A stretch of 64,000 nt of DNA from Rhodobacter sp. SY28-1 (GTDB lineage: Bacteria; Pseudomonadota; Alphaproteobacteria; Rhodobacterales; Rhodobacteraceae). Of the stretch, positions 34,637 to 43,777 are shown piece after piece (position 1 is the first letter of the stretch; each line of letters starts with the position of its first letter). The notes beneath the pieces are model-generated. The model saw only the letters and a program-made list of their open reading frames with translations. It was not told the DNA's origin and did no database searches. The position numbers were made by a program, and so were the translations under genes. The stretch lies in assembly GCF_005222785.1 (NCBI RefSeq), contig NZ_STGH01000001.1, positions 992,001 to 1,056,000 of the forward strand, in the 5' to 3' direction.

Positions 34637-36049
34637 ATGGCCAACCCAGGCGCGCAGGCGAAGTTTGTCGAGGGCAATCTCTTCCGGCATGTGTCGGTGA
34701 TGGCGCTGACCTCGTCTGTGGGGCTGATGGCGGTCTTTGTCGTCGACCTGATCAACATGTTCTACATCGCCCTGCTGGGGCGCGAGGAACTGGCGGCGGC
34801 CATCGGCTACGCCGGGGCGATCCTGTTCTTTACCACCAGCTTCGGCATCGGCATGTCCATCGCGGTTGGCGCTTTGGTCGCCCGGGCGCTGGGGGCGCGC
34901 GACCCCGTACTGGCGCGCGAGAAGGCGACAACGGGGCTGGTGCTGAGCTTTGTCTTCGGCTCGCTTTTCGCCGCCGTGGTCTGGCTCTTCCTCTGGCCGC
35001 TGGTCGGGCTTCTGGGGGCGACCGGAGAGACGGCGGCGCTGGCCGTGCATTTCCTTCAGATCGTGATTCCGTCGCAGCCCCTTCTGATGGTCGGCATGAT
35101 CGGCGGGGCAGTGCTGCGCAGCCATGGCGACGCGCGGGCGGCGATGATGGCAACCGTCTGGGGCGCGGTGGCGACGGCGGCGCTGGACCCGATCCTGATC
35201 TTCGGCCTGAAGATGGAGCTGACCGGGGCCGCCATTGCCAGCGTGGTGGCACGGGTGGTGATCGCCTGGGTCGCGCTGCAGCCGATCCGCAGGAAGTACG
35301 GCGGGTTCGACCGACCGACGCTGGGCGGAGTCGTGGCCGACATGGGGCCGATCTGGGCTATCGCGGTGCCTGCTATCCTGACCCAGGTGGCGACGCCTGT
35401 CGGGCAGGCCTTCGTGACCCGAGCCACCAGCGCCTATGGCGAGGCCGCCGTCGCGGGCATGGCGATCGCGGGTCGCCTGACGCCGGTGGCCTTCGGAGTG
35501 ATCTTCGCGCTGTCGGGCGCCCTTGGCCCGATCATCGGGCAGAACTTCGGCGCGGGCCGGATGGACCGGGTGCGGCGGACCTTCATTGACGGGCTGATCT
35601 TCACGGGCCTGGTGATCGTGCTGGTCTCGGCCCTTCTGTTCCTGTTGCGCGCGCCGATCGCCGATGCGTTCAAGGCGGAAGGTCTGACGCGCGATCTGGT
35701 CTACCTTTTCTGCGGTCCCCTGGCGCTTCTCTGGTTCTTCAACGGGATGATCTTTGTCGGCAACGCGGTCTGCAACAACCTTGGCCGACCCTTCTGGTCG
35801 ACCGTGGTCAACTGGGGTCGCCACACGGTGGGGACGATCCCGCTGGCGATCTGGCTGGGCGGCACTTGGGGCGCGCAGGGCGTGCTTATCGGTCAGGCCA
35901 TCGGCGGGGTGGTCTTCGGCCTTGCCGCCGCCTGGCTTGCCCTGTTGGCGATCCGGTCGCCGATCCAGCCCGCCCCCCGCGGCCGCCCGGTGCCCGAGGC
36001 CGCGCCGGAGACCGAGCCGGTGGCCAGCCCCGGAGAGCGGCGGGCCTGA
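34637..36049 (+). CDS. MATE-family multidrug/organic cation efflux transporter
   Basis: 470 residues with 12 hydrophobic helices in two related halves. The first half has FYIALLGREELAAAIGYAGAILFFTTSFGIGMSIAVGALVARALG, typical of MATE proteins that extrude cationic compounds using Na+ or H+. The second half contains VAIAGRLTPVAFGV-like and GALGPIIGQNFGAGRMDRVRRTF segments. A GAGGAGCGA ribosome site precedes ATG 34637. It ends about 75 bp before the riboswitch leader of the gcv operon. Confidence 0.92.
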   Translation: MANPGAQAKFVEGNLFRHVSVMALTSSVGLMAVFVVDLINMFYIALLGREELAAAIGYAGAILFFTTSFGIGMSIAVGALVARALGARDPVLAREKATTGLVLSFVFGSLFAAVVWLFLWPLVGLLGATGETAALAVHFLQIVIPSQPLLMVGMIGGAVLRSHGDARAAMMATVWGAVATAALDPILIFGLKMELTGAAIASVVARVVIAWVALQPIRRKYGGFDRPTLGGVVADMGPIWAIAVPAILTQVATPVGQAFVTRATSAYGEAAVAGMAIAGRLTPVAFGVIFALSGALGPIIGQNFGAGRMDRVRRTFIDGLIFTGLVIVLVSALLFLLRAPIADAFKAEGLTRDLVYLFCGPLALLWFFNGMIFVGNAVCNNLGRPFWSTVVNWGRHTVGTIPLAIWLGGTWGAQGVLIGQAIGGVVFGLAAAWLALLAIRSPIQPAPRGRPVPEAAPETEPVASPGERRA

Positions 36050-36093
36050 CTGCGTCGCTGATGCGCTGCATACCGTCGTATCCCGATTTCCTC

Positions 36094-36123
36094 TTGCCGC
36101 GCCGGGTGGCTTTGCGCTAGGCA
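36094..36123 (+). promoter_or_regulatory. Possible promoter of the gcv riboswitch transcript
   Basis: TTGCCG (36094-36099), 18 nt, then TAGGCA (36118-36123), directly ahead of the first aptamer stem. The position is right, the match is moderate. Confidence 0.4.
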
Positions 36124-36126
36124 AGT

Positions 36127-36314
36127 GTCGTCAGGTTCGGGAGAATCCGGCGGGCCCCCAGGGGCCCAATGGTGCCGAAGGAGCAACCGCCCCGGTAAAC
36201 TCTCAGGCGCAAGGGACCGTAGCTGACGACAGACTCTGGAGAGTTCCCGGGCCATCCGGGACGCCGAAGGGATAACGATCTCAGGCGCGCCAGCTGGCGC
36301 AAGGACAGAGGGGG
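36127..36314 (+). promoter_or_regulatory. Tandem glycine riboswitch
   Basis: Two aptamers in a row upstream of gcvT. Aptamer 1 has a P1 stem GTCGTCAG (36127-36134) with CTGACGAC (36223-36230), GCCGAAGGAGCAA (36174-36186) and AAACTCTCAGGC. The short linker GACTCTGGAGAG leads to aptamer 2 with GCCGAAGGGATAACG (from 36263), ATCTCAGGC and GGACAGAGGGGG. These are the hallmark elements of the gcvT RNA. Glycine binding is expected to switch on the glycine cleavage operon that follows. The expression platform probably lies between 36315 and the gcvT ribosome site. Confidence 0.95.
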
Positions 36315-36388
36315 CATCGCAGGGTGGGGATTGGTCCGCCTGACGGTGCCGGTGCGTTTTCCGGCCAGAGACGATGGGAGGGACGGCG

Positions 36389-37510
36389 ATGGCCGACCTG
36401 GAGGAGCCGGAGCTTCTTCATCTGGGGCTGGAGGCCCTGCATGAGGAGATGGGCGGCAAGATGGTGCCCTTCGCGGGCTACCGGATGCCGGTGCAGTACC
36501 CCGACGGGGTGCTGAAGGAACACCTGCACACGCGTGCGGCGGCGGGGCTGTTCGACGTCAGCCACATGGGGCAGGTGATCCTGCGGCCCAAGGGGACGAT
36601 GGACGACCTGAAGCTGGCGTTCGAGGCGCTGATGCCGGTCGATGTGCTGGGCCTGGGCGAGGGGCGGCAGCGTTATGGGCTGTTCACAAACGACAGCGGC
36701 GGGATCCTTGACGACCTGATGTTCACCAACCGGGGGGATCATCTGTATGTCGTGGTGAACGCAGCCTGCAAGGCGGCGGACATCGCCCACATGACTGCCG
36801 GGATGCCGGGCGTGTCCGTAGAACCGGTGACCGACCGCGCGCTGCTGGCCTTGCAGGGGCCTGGGGCCGAGGCGGCGCTTGAGGCAATGGTGCCGGGTGC
36901 GGCCGCAATGCGGTTCATGGATCACCGGATCTTCGGCGACATCTGGGTCAGCAGGTCCGGCTATACCGGCGAGGACGGGTTCGAGGTCTCGGTCCCCGAG
37001 GCGCAAGCGGACGGGTTTGCGCGCAAGCTGCTGGCGCAGCCGGGTGTGGCACCTATCGGCCTTGGTGCACGAGACTCCTTGCGGCTTGAGGCGGGGCTTT
37101 GCCTTTACGGCCATGACATCGACACGACGACAAGCCCGGTCGAGGCCAACCTGACCTGGGCGATCCAGAAGGCCCGCAAGGCGGGCGGAGCACGGGAAGG
37201 CGGCTTTCCCGGTGCCGCGCGTATCCTGAAGGAACTGGCCGAGGGGCCGGAGCGGCTGCGCGTCGGCCTGCGCCCCGAGGGACGGGCGCCGATGCGCGAG
37301 GGCGTGGAGCTTTTCGCGCAGGACGGCACGCCTGTCGGAGAAGTGACCTCGGGAGGGTTCGGTCCGTCGGTGAATGCCCCGATTGCGATGGGTTACGTCG
37401 CCAATGCTCATGCTAAGGTCGGCACGCAACTGATGGGCGAAGTGAGGGGCAAGCGCCTGCCCGTAACCGTGACCGAGATGCCTTTCCAACCGACAACCTA
37501 CAAGCGCTGA
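36389..37510 (+). CDS. gcvT: Glycine cleavage system T protein (aminomethyltransferase)
   Basis: 373 residues. It transfers the methylene group from the aminomethyl-lipoyl H protein to tetrahydrofolate and releases ammonia. Recognised by MVPFAGYRMPVQYPDGVLKEHLHTR, GLFDVSHMGQV (catalytic Asp region), FGDIWVSRSGYTGEDGFEV, LGARDSLRLEAGLCLYGHDI and the C-terminal GEVTSGGFGPSVNAPIAMGYV. The ATG at 36389 has GGGAGGG about 7 nt upstream. It is first in the gcvT-gcvH-gcvP operon under the glycine riboswitch. Confidence 0.97.
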   Translation: MADLEEPELLHLGLEALHEEMGGKMVPFAGYRMPVQYPDGVLKEHLHTRAAAGLFDVSHMGQVILRPKGTMDDLKLAFEALMPVDVLGLGEGRQRYGLFTNDSGGILDDLMFTNRGDHLYVVVNAACKAADIAHMTAGMPGVSVEPVTDRALLALQGPGAEAALEAMVPGAAAMRFMDHRIFGDIWVSRSGYTGEDGFEVSVPEAQADGFARKLLAQPGVAPIGLGARDSLRLEAGLCLYGHDIDTTTSPVEANLTWAIQKARKAGGAREGGFPGAARILKELAEGPERLRVGLRPEGRAPMREGVELFAQDGTPVGEVTSGGFGPSVNAPIAMGYVANAHAKVGTQLMGEVRGKRLPVTVTEMPFQPTTYKR

Positions 37511-37520
37511 GGACTGACCG

Positions 37521-37880
37521 ATGAAATACACCAAGGAACACGAATGGCTGCGCGTCGAGGGTGACCTCGTGGTCGTCGGCATCACCGAACACGCCGCGAC
37601 CCAGCTTGGCGACGTCGTCTTCGTGGAGTTGCCCGAGACCGATACGATGGTCGCCGAGGGAGACGAGGTCTGCGTGATTGAAAGCGTCAAGGCCGCCTCC
37701 GACATCCTGGCGCCGATCGACGGCGAAATCGTCGCGGTCAACTCCAAGCTGGTCGACAACCCCGGCCTTGTGAACGAGGACCCGACCGGGGCTGCCTGGT
37801 TCTTCAAGCTGAAGGTCGATGACCTGAGCGTGCTCGACCAGTTCATGGACGAGGATGAGTATCAGGACCTGATCGGCTGA
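37521..37880 (+). CDS. gcvH: Glycine cleavage system H protein
   Basis: 119 residues. The lipoyl carrier that shuttles the aminomethyl group between P, T and L proteins. The lipoylated residue is Lys57 in [20 protein letters not shown]. The start [15 protein letters not shown] and the end [25 protein letters not shown] are typical. It starts 10 bp after gcvT. A triple palindrome separates it from gcvP, which might uncouple the two. Confidence 0.97.
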   Translation: MKYTKEHEWLRVEGDLVVVGITEHAATQLGDVVFVELPETDTMVAEGDEVCVIESVKAASDILAPIDGEIVAVNSKLVDNPGLVNEDPTGAAWFFKLKVDDLSVLDQFMDEDEYQDLIG

Positions 37881-37889
37881 TCGTCGCGC

Positions 37890-37957
37890 CCCGGAGTTTT
37901 CGAAAACTCCGGGCAATTTTCTTCGAAGAAAATTGCAAATCCCTTCGAAGGGATTTG
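37890..37957. repeat. Three consecutive perfect palindromes in the gcvH-gcvP gap
   Basis: Palindrome 1 (37890-37913): CCCGGAGTTTTC and its complement. Palindrome 2 (37913-37936): GCAATTTTCTTC and its complement. Palindrome 3 (37936-37957): CAAATCCCTTC and its complement. Each is perfect, is centred on TTCGAA and shares its boundary base with the next. The block fills most of the 103-bp gap between the two operon genes. Confidence 0.9.
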
Positions 37958-37983
37958 TTTGCTCCATGCCAGAGGCTTGTGCC

Positions 37984-40851
37984 ATGACCTTCACGCCCAC
38001 CGACTACAACCCCTACGACTTCGCCAACCGCCGCCACATCGGCCCCTCTCCGGTGGAGATGGAGGAGATGCTGGCCGCCGTCGGTGTCCGCACGCTGGAC
38101 GAGCTGATCGACCAGACCGTGCCCCCCTCGATCCGCCAGTCGAAACCGCTCCCCTGGGCGCCTTTGGCCGAGCATGAGCTGCTGGCCAAGATGAAGGAGG
38201 TCGGCGCCAAGAACCGCGTGATGACCTCGCTCATCGGGCAGGGCTACTACGGCACCGTGACGCCCCCGGCGATCCAGCGGAACATCCTCGAGAACCCGGC
38301 CTGGTACACGGCCTATACGCCCTACCAGCCGGAGATCGCCCAAGGCCGGCTTGAGGCACTGCTGAACTTCCAGACGATGGTTTGCGACCTGACGGGTCTC
38401 GACGTAGCCAACGCGTCCCTGCTGGACGAGGCGACGGCAGCGGCCGAGGCCATGACGATGGCAGAACGCGTCGCCAAGTCGAAGGCGAAAGCCTTTTTCG
38501 TCGACCGCTTCTGCCACCCCCAGACCATCGCCGTGATCAAGACCCGGGCGCTGCCGCTCGGGATCGAGATCATCGAGGATGACGTCCGGAAGCTTGACCC
38601 GTCGAAGGTCTTCGGCGCGATCTTCCAGTATCCCTCCAGCTATGGCCACGTGATCGACTTCACCCAGCGCATTGCCAGCCTGCATGCCGCGGGGGCCATC
38701 GCGATCATGGCGACGGACCTGCTGGCGCTGTGCATCCTGAAGGAGCCCGGGGCGATGGGGGCGGACATCGCTGTCGGCTCCGCGCAGCGGTTTGGCGTGC
38801 CGATGGGCTATGGCGGCCCGCACGCGGCCTTCATGGCGGTGAAGGACGCGCACAAGCGGCAGATGCCGGGGCGGATCGTCGGAGTCAGCATCGACGCGCA
38901 GGGGGGCAAGGCCTACCGGCTGTCGCTGCAAACCCGAGAGCAGCATATCCGGCGCGAGAAGGCGACCAGTAACGTCTGCACGGCGCAGGCTCTACTCGCC
39001 GTGATGGCCTCGATGTATGCTGTCTTCCACGGGCCCAAAGGCCTGCGCGCGATTGCGGAACGGGTGCATTTCCTGACCCAGCGCCTGGCACGGGCGCTGA
39101 AGGCGGCGGGGGCCAAGGTCGACCCGCGGGCCTTCTTTGACACGATCACCATCGAGGTCGGCGTGGGGCAGGCGGGTATCCTTGCCGCCGCCCGCAACGA
39201 AGGGCTGAACTTCCGCAAGATCGGCAACGACCGCGTGGGCATCAGCCTGGACGAGACCACCGACGAACGCGTCCTGATCAAGGTCCTCCGCGCCTTCGGC
39301 ATCGACGGGGTGCCGCCGCACCGCGCAACGCTGGGCTTCCCGGAAGAGATGCTTCGCACCAGCGACTACCTGACCCATCCGGTCTTCCACATGAACCGGG
39401 CGGAATCCGAGATGATGCGCTACATGCGCCGCCTGTCGGACCGCGACCTGGCGCTGGACCGGGCGATGATCCCGCTAGGATCCTGCACGATGAAGCTGAA
39501 CGCAGCGGCCGAGATGATGCCGATCACCTGGCCGGAGTTCGGGTCCTTGCACCCCTTCGCGCCGCGCGATCAGGCGGCGGGGTATCACGAGGCGATCAGC
39601 GACCTGTCGGCCAAACTGTGCGAGATCACCGGCTACGACGCCATGTCGATGCAGCCGAACTCGGGCGCGCAGGGTGAATATGCGGGGCTTCTGACCATCC
39701 TCGCCTACCACCGTGCGCGAGGGGATTCCCAGCGCACGGTCTGCCTGATCCCAACTAGCGCCCACGGCACCAACCCGGCCTCGGCGCAGATGGCGGGAAT
39801 GGAGGTTGTGGTCGTGAAGGCCTCGGCCAACGGCGACGTGGATGTCGAGGACTTCCGTGCCAAGGCCGAAGCGGCTGGGAACCGTCTCGCGGCTTGCATG
39901 ATCACCTATCCGTCCACGCATGGCGTCTTCGAGGAGACCGTCCGGACGATCTGCCAGATCACTCATGACCACGGCGGCCAGGTCTATATCGACGGGGCGA
40001 ACATGAACGCGCTCGTCGGGCTGGTGAAGCCGGGCGAGATCGGCGGCGACGTCAGCCACCTGAACCTGCACAAGACCTTCGCCATCCCGCATGGCGGCGG
40101 CGGTCCGGGCATGGGGCCGATCGGCGTGAAGGCCCATCTGGCTCCGCACCTGCCGGGGCATCCGGAGACGGACAATCCGGAGGGCGGCGGGCTGAAGAGC
40201 ACCGACCAGGGGACCGTTTCGGCGGCTCCCTACGGCTCGGCGTCGATCCTCCTCATCTCATGGGCCTATTGCCTGATGATGGGCGGGCCGGGCCTGACGC
40301 AGGCGACCCGCGTGGCGATCCTTAATGCCAACTACATCGCGGCGCGTCTCAGCGGCCATTACCCGATCCTCTTCATGGGCAACAAGGGCCGCGTGGCGCA
40401 TGAGTGCATCCTCGACACCCGGCCCTTTGCCGAGGCGGGCGTCACGGTGGACGACATCGCCAAGCGACTGATCGACAATGGTTTTCATGCGCCGACGATG
40501 AGCTGGCCGGTGGCGGGGACGCTGATGGTGGAACCGACGGAGTCCGAGACCAAGGCGGAGATCGACCGCTTCATCACCGCGCTTCTGTCCATCCGCGACG
40601 AGATCCGCGCGGTGGAAAAGGGCGAGATCACGGCCGAGGACTCCCCCCTGCGCCACGCCCCGCACACGGTGGCGGCATTGGTCGGCGACTGGGACCGGAA
40701 GTATTCCCGCGAGACCGGTTGCTTCCCGCCGGGGTCGTTCCGGGTCGACAAGTACTGGCCGCCCGTGGGACGGGTCGACAACGTCTACGGCGACCGCAAC
40801 CTCGTGTGCACCTGCCCGCCAGTCGAGGCCTACGCCGAAGCGGCCGAGTGA
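37984..40851 (+). CDS. gcvP: Glycine dehydrogenase (decarboxylating), glycine cleavage P protein
   Basis: 955 residues, the full-length homodimeric type. PLP-dependent decarboxylation of glycine onto the H protein. The N-terminal half starts [20 protein letters not shown], a family signature. The PLP-binding lysine is Lys697 in [23 protein letters not shown]. Other conserved parts are [21 protein letters not shown] and [21 protein letters not shown] 37984 is used, with a weak AGAGG upstream; an in-frame ATG at 37966 is possible. It is last in the gcv operon. Confidence 0.96.
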   Translation: MTFTPTDYNPYDFANRRHIGPSPVEMEEMLAAVGVRTLDELIDQTVPPSIRQSKPLPWAPLAEHELLAKMKEVGAKNRVMTSLIGQGYYGTVTPPAIQRNILENPAWYTAYTPYQPEIAQGRLEALLNFQTMVCDLTGLDVANASLLDEATAAAEAMTMAERVAKSKAKAFFVDRFCHPQTIAVIKTRALPLGIEIIEDDVRKLDPSKVFGAIFQYPSSYGHVIDFTQRIASLHAAGAIAIMATDLLALCILKEPGAMGADIAVGSAQRFGVPMGYGGPHAAFMAVKDAHKRQMPGRIVGVSIDAQGGKAYRLSLQTREQHIRREKATSNVCTAQALLAVMASMYAVFHGPKGLRAIAERVHFLTQRLARALKAAGAKVDPRAFFDTITIEVGVGQAGILAAARNEGLNFRKIGNDRVGISLDETTDERVLIKVLRAFGIDGVPPHRATLGFPEEMLRTSDYLTHPVFHMNRAESEMMRYMRRLSDRDLALDRAMIPLGSCTMKLNAAAEMMPITWPEFGSLHPFAPRDQAAGYHEAISDLSAKLCEITGYDAMSMQPNSGAQGEYAGLLTILAYHRARGDSQRTVCLIPTSAHGTNPASAQMAGMEVVVVKASANGDVDVEDFRAKAEAAGNRLAACMITYPSTHGVFEETVRTICQITHDHGGQVYIDGANMNALVGLVKPGEIGGDVSHLNLHKTFAIPHGGGGPGMGPIGVKAHLAPHLPGHPETDNPEGGGLKSTDQGTVSAAPYGSASILLISWAYCLMMGGPGLTQATRVAILNANYIAARLSGHYPILFMGNKGRVAHECILDTRPFAEAGVTVDDIAKRLIDNGFHAPTMSWPVAGTLMVEPTESETKAEIDRFITALLSIRDEIRAVEKGEITAEDSPLRHAPHTVAALVGDWDRKYSRETGCFPPGSFRVDKYWPPVGRVDNVYGDRNLVCTCPPVEAYAEAAE

Positions 40852-40856
40852 GGAGC

Positions 40857-40928
40857 CAAAATCCTTAAGTAAGGATTTTGACAAGTTTCTTGCTTAAGAA
40901 ATTTGGCCCCTGGCGCAACCCGGGGGCC
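40857..40928. repeat. Array of three tandem hairpins after gcvP
   Basis: Hairpin 1: CAAAATCCTTA (40857-40867), AG, TAAGGATTTTG (40870-40880). Hairpin 2: CAAGTTTCTT (40882-40891), loop GCTT, AAGAAATTTG (40896-40905), with one G-U pair. Hairpin 3: GGCCCC (40905-40910) with GGGGCC (to 40928). It has the same parts as the array at 31008-31080, with the GC hairpin at the other end. It lies between the convergent ends of gcvP and the next gene, so it may serve as a two-way terminator. Confidence 0.75.
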
Positions 40929-40934
40929 AAATCT

Positions 40935-41594
40935 TCAGGGCTGCGGCTTCGGCGCTGGCGTCCCGAGCGTACCGCCGGGCCGGGTCCCAAGCCCGCCGCC
41001 CGCGCCGATGCCGCTGGTCTTCGGGCGGGTCAGGTCCGGCACCTTGGGTGGGGATTTCACGCCCGGGTCCGAGCCAAGCACCTTGCCGCCGCCCGCCCCG
41101 CTGTGCCGGGCCAGGCAATCCTGCGCCTGCACCAGCGCCGGTCCGATCCCGTCGATGTCGAAGCCGTCATCTATCCCCATGCCCAGCATCCGCAGGTAAC
41201 GCCCGCTGTTCAGGAAATCGACCGTTGCGCCGATCCCGTCATAGGTGATCCCGGCATAGTCCGCATCCCAGGCCTCTCCGTTGCCGATGGCAGGCAACCC
41301 GGTTTCCATCATCACCCAAAGCTCGAACTTCTCGCCCGGGGTGAACTTGATGTCGGGCTGCGACAACAGGATCGACAGCGTGTCATTGGGATAGATCCCG
41401 ACCCACAGCGTCTGACCGTTCATGTAGCTGACCGTCGTGTAGCAGTAGGAAAACGCCCCGGCGCTGTCGGTATAGGCCCCCCCGACCCAGTTTCCGGCCT
41501 CGAACTGCGATCCGGGGATTTCCGCGACCTGCGCCGTGGCGGGCGACAGGGTGACGGCAAGCAAAGCTGCGGCGGCGAGGGTGGAAAGTCGCAT
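40935..41594 (-). CDS. Secreted protein of unknown function
   Basis: 219 residues. The signal peptide (MRLSTLAAAALLAVTLSPATAQ) is clear. The mature part has aromatic-rich strands (FSYCYTTVSYMNGQTLWVGIY, FELWVMMETGLPAIGNGEAWDADY) and two cysteines (SYCYTT, AQDCLAR) that could pair. The last 50 residues are rich in Pro, Gly and Lys (GSDPGVKSPPKVPDL to PAPKPQP), probably disordered. I do not recognise a family. It has no operon partner. Confidence 0.7.
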   Translation of the reverse strand: MRLSTLAAAALLAVTLSPATAQVAEIPGSQFEAGNWVGGAYTDSAGAFSYCYTTVSYMNGQTLWVGIYPNDTLSILLSQPDIKFTPGEKFELWVMMETGLPAIGNGEAWDADYAGITYDGIGATVDFLNSGRYLRMLGMGIDDGFDIDGIGPALVQAQDCLARHSGAGGGKVLGSDPGVKSPPKVPDLTRPKTSGIGAGGGLGTRPGGTLGTPAPKPQP

Positions 41595-41728
41595 GGCACA
41601 TCCCGGGACTGGCTTGGGGCAGGGTTCGAGGCCACAATGCCGGGCTGTCGTCTCTCGCGCAAGTCAGGCTTTCCGCAACAGCGGCCCGGCATTGACCACG
41701 TCCCGCCCCCGCGCTAGCCCTGCCGGTG

Positions 41729-42427
41729 ATGACCGAAGAGACCCTCCCGACCAAGCCGACCTTTGCCCAGGGACTGGCCGCCAGCCTGCCCATCGTCATG
41801 GGCTATCTGCCCATCGCCTTTTCCTTCGGCGTCGCCGCCACAAGGGCCGGGTTCAGCGCGACCGAAGCCTTCGCCCTGTCCCTGATCATCTATGCCGGGG
41901 CCTCGCAGTTCCTGGCGCTGGCGCTCCTCTCATCGGGCGCGCCGGTGCTGGTCGCGGCCTTCACGCTGATCGCGATGAACCTGCGGCATGTGCTCTACGG
42001 CCCCGCCCTGATGCGCGAGGCCGGGGACAGGGCCAGCACCCGCCATGCCTGGGCCTGGGCCTGGGGCCTGACGGACGAGGTCTTCGGCCAGGCCCTCGGT
42101 GCGCTGGCGCGCGGGCAGCGGTTCTCGGAGGCCTGGATGTTCGGCCTTGGCCTCGGGGCTTATGCCGCCTGGGTTCTGGGGACCGTGGCCGGGGCCGTGG
42201 CAGGTGGAAGCGCGCTGGAAGGCTGGCCTGCGCTCAGCGCCGGGCTTGGCTTCATGCTGCCCGCGCTGTTCCTCGCGCTGCTGCTGTCGATCCTCAGTCG
42301 CCGCCAGCTGCCGGTGATCGCGGTGGCGGGTCTGGTCACCGTGGCCGGGACACTCGCGATCAGCGCGACCAGCGGCATTCTTCTGGGCATGTTGGCCGGG
42401 GCGGCCGCCGGGCTGGTGCGGCGATGA
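41729..42427 (+). CDS. azlC: AzlC-family branched-chain amino-acid exporter subunit
   Basis: 232 residues with about 7-8 hydrophobic helices. The signature stretches ASLPIVMGYLPIAFSFGVAATRAGFSATEAFALSLIIYAGASQF and TLIAMNLRHVLYGPALM are typical of AzlC/YgaZ. With AzlD it exports valine or related amino acids in studied species. It ends as ATGA overlapping azlD, so the two-subunit exporter is co-translated. The start is GTG 41726 or ATG 41729; the ATG is used. Confidence 0.93.
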   Translation: MTEETLPTKPTFAQGLAASLPIVMGYLPIAFSFGVAATRAGFSATEAFALSLIIYAGASQFLALALLSSGAPVLVAAFTLIAMNLRHVLYGPALMREAGDRASTRHAWAWAWGLTDEVFGQALGALARGQRFSEAWMFGLGLGAYAAWVLGTVAGAVAGGSALEGWPALSAGLGFMLPALFLALLLSILSRRQLPVIAVAGLVTVAGTLAISATSGILLGMLAGAAAGLVRR

Positions 42428-42747
42428 ACTGGGATCTGCTGACCGTCGCGGTACTGGCCGGGGCCGCGAACTGGGCCTTCCGCGCCCTGCCGGTGATCAC
42501 CCGCAGCGACCGCATGGCCGCAGGCGGCTGGCTGGAACGGTTCCTGTCCGCGACCGGCCCCGCGGCCATCGCCACGCTGTTCGTCGCGGCGATCCTGCCC
42601 GCGCTGACGCCCGATGTGCGCGCCCTGGCGCCAGTGATTGTCGGCACTCTTGCCGTGCTTGGCCTCTATGCTGCCCGCCGGTCCGTGGTGCTGGCCATGC
42701 TCGCCGGGGCGGTTGCGCATGGGCTGGCCACCTGGGCGCTCGGCTAG
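42424..42747 (+). CDS. azlD: AzlD-family small subunit of the branched-chain amino-acid exporter
   Basis: 107 residues, three to four hydrophobic helices. MNWDLLTVAVLAGAANWAFRALPVITRSDR matches the AzlD/YgaH pattern of a small membrane partner with a basic loop near the first helix. Its start overlaps the azlC stop by 4 bp, the usual arrangement of this exporter. Confidence 0.9.
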   Translation: MNWDLLTVAVLAGAANWAFRALPVITRSDRMAAGGWLERFLSATGPAAIATLFVAAILPALTPDVRALAPVIVGTLAVLGLYAARRSVVLAMLAGAVAHGLATWALG

Positions 42748-42807
42748 ATCGCCGCTTGCGCTGGGGGACGGCCTGCGCAACGATGGGGTCAGCGACGGAG
42801 GTGCGCC

Positions 42808-43125
42808 ATGCTGGAGATCAGCCCACAGAAAGTCGTGCATGTGATCTATCTTGCGCGCGAGGCCGCTGTCGGGTCGGCCGAGCTGCACGCCTTCATCGAC
42901 GCCCTGAACGACGATGAAAAGGCGCAGCTGACCGCCGTGGCCTGGGTCGGTCGCGGTGCCTTCGAGCCCGAAGATTTCGACGAAGCCGTCGCCACCGCCA
43001 TCGCCGAGGCGACGACGCCCACGGCGGATTATCTGATGGGAATGCCGCATCTGGCAGAGAACCTGGAGGCGGGTCTGGATGCGCTGGGGGTAGATGTGTC
43101 TGGCGAGGAAGAGGATTTTCTCTAG
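42808..43125 (+). CDS. DUF3775-family protein
   Basis: 105 residues, acidic and soluble. LEISPQKVVHVIYLAREAA and FIDALNDDEKAQLTAVAWVGRGAFEPEDFDEAVATA are characteristic of DUF3775, a small alphaproteobacterial family of unknown function. YLMGMPHLAENLEAGLDALG forms the C-terminal helix. It is 61 bp upstream of trxC on the same strand; no functional link is known. Confidence 0.82.
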   Translation: MLEISPQKVVHVIYLAREAAVGSAELHAFIDALNDDEKAQLTAVAWVGRGAFEPEDFDEAVATAIAEATTPTADYLMGMPHLAENLEAGLDALGVDVSGEEEDFL

Positions 43126-43152
43126 GCCCCTTGCGCAACCGGACTGTGCTTC

Positions 43153-43176
43153 ACATCTTCCAACCTGACAAGATGT
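43153..43176 (+). promoter_or_regulatory. Inverted repeat before trxC
   Basis: ACATCTT (43153-43159) and AAGATGT (43170-43176) are exact complements 10 nt apart, and the AAGG ribosome site of trxC lies at the 3' foot. It could be a regulator site or a hairpin near the start. It does not match an operator I know. Confidence 0.35.
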
Positions 43177-43186
43177 AAGGTGCGCC

Positions 43187-43630
43187 ATGCCTGTAACCGA
43201 TGCCCTGAAACTGACCTGCGCCAGCTGCGGCCAAGCCAACCGCGTGCCTGCCGCCCGATTGGCCGACGCCCCGAAATGCGGGGTCTGCGGCAGCGTCCTG
43301 GTGGACGGCAAGGTGGCGGAACTTGACGCGGCCACCCATGACAAGGTGACCCGGGGCGACGGCCTGCCGGTGCTGGTCGACTACTGGGCGCCCTGGTGCG
43401 GCCCTTGCCGGGTGATGGCCCCGGAATTCGCCAAGGCCGCCGGAGCGCTGCAGGGCGAAGCGCGGCTGATGAAGCTGAACACCGAGGATCACCCGCAGAT
43501 CTCGGCCCGGGCCGGTATTCGCGGCATCCCCGCGCTGATCCTGTATCGAAACGGCCGCGAGGTCGCGCGTCTGGCCGGTGCCCGTCCCGCAGCCGACATC
43601 ATCGCCTTCGTCCGCCAGCACGCCCGCTGA
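43187..43630 (+). CDS. trxC: Thioredoxin 2 (zinc-binding thioredoxin)
   Basis: 147 residues. A cytosolic disulfide reductant. The N-terminal zinc site is formed by [13 protein letters not shown] and [11 protein letters not shown] (two CxxC pairs). The active site is [19 protein letters not shown], and the cis-proline loop is [13 protein letters not shown]. TrxC proteins take part in peroxide defence in other proteobacteria. ATG 43187 follows TAAGGTGCGCC. The tRNA-Ala gene follows about 70 bp downstream. Confidence 0.96.
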   Translation: MPVTDALKLTCASCGQANRVPAARLADAPKCGVCGSVLVDGKVAELDAATHDKVTRGDGLPVLVDYWAPWCGPCRVMAPEFAKAAGALQGEARLMKLNTEDHPQISARAGIRGIPALILYRNGREVARLAGARPAADIIAFVRQHAR

Positions 43631-43659
43631 CGAGCGCCGACCCCGCCCGCCGACCGCGC

Positions 43660-43688
43660 TTGACTCCACCCCCGATTTGCGCTGAATA
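43660..43688 (+). promoter_or_regulatory. Promoter of the tRNA-Ala gene
   Basis: TTGACT (43660-43665), a 17-nt spacer, then TGAATA (43683-43688). The predicted transcript would begin a few bases before the mature 5' end at 43702. A good sigma-70 type match in a GC-rich context. Confidence 0.7.
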
Positions 43689-43701
43689 CGGCGGCGCGGA
43701 T

Positions 43702-43777
43702 GGGGCAGTAGCTCAGTTGGGAGAGCGTATCGTTCGCAATGATAAGGTCAGGGGTTCGATCCCCCTCTGCTCCACCA
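43702..43777 (+). tRNA. tRNA-Ala (anticodon CGC)
   Basis: 76 nt with encoded CCA. Acceptor arm GGGGCAG/CTGCTCC contains the G3-U70 pair that marks tRNA-Ala. D stem GCTC/GAGC, anticodon stem TATCG/TGATA with loop TTCGCAA (anticodon CGC, reading GCG), T arm AGGGG TTCGATC CCCCT. It borders the T6SS region. Confidence 0.95.
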
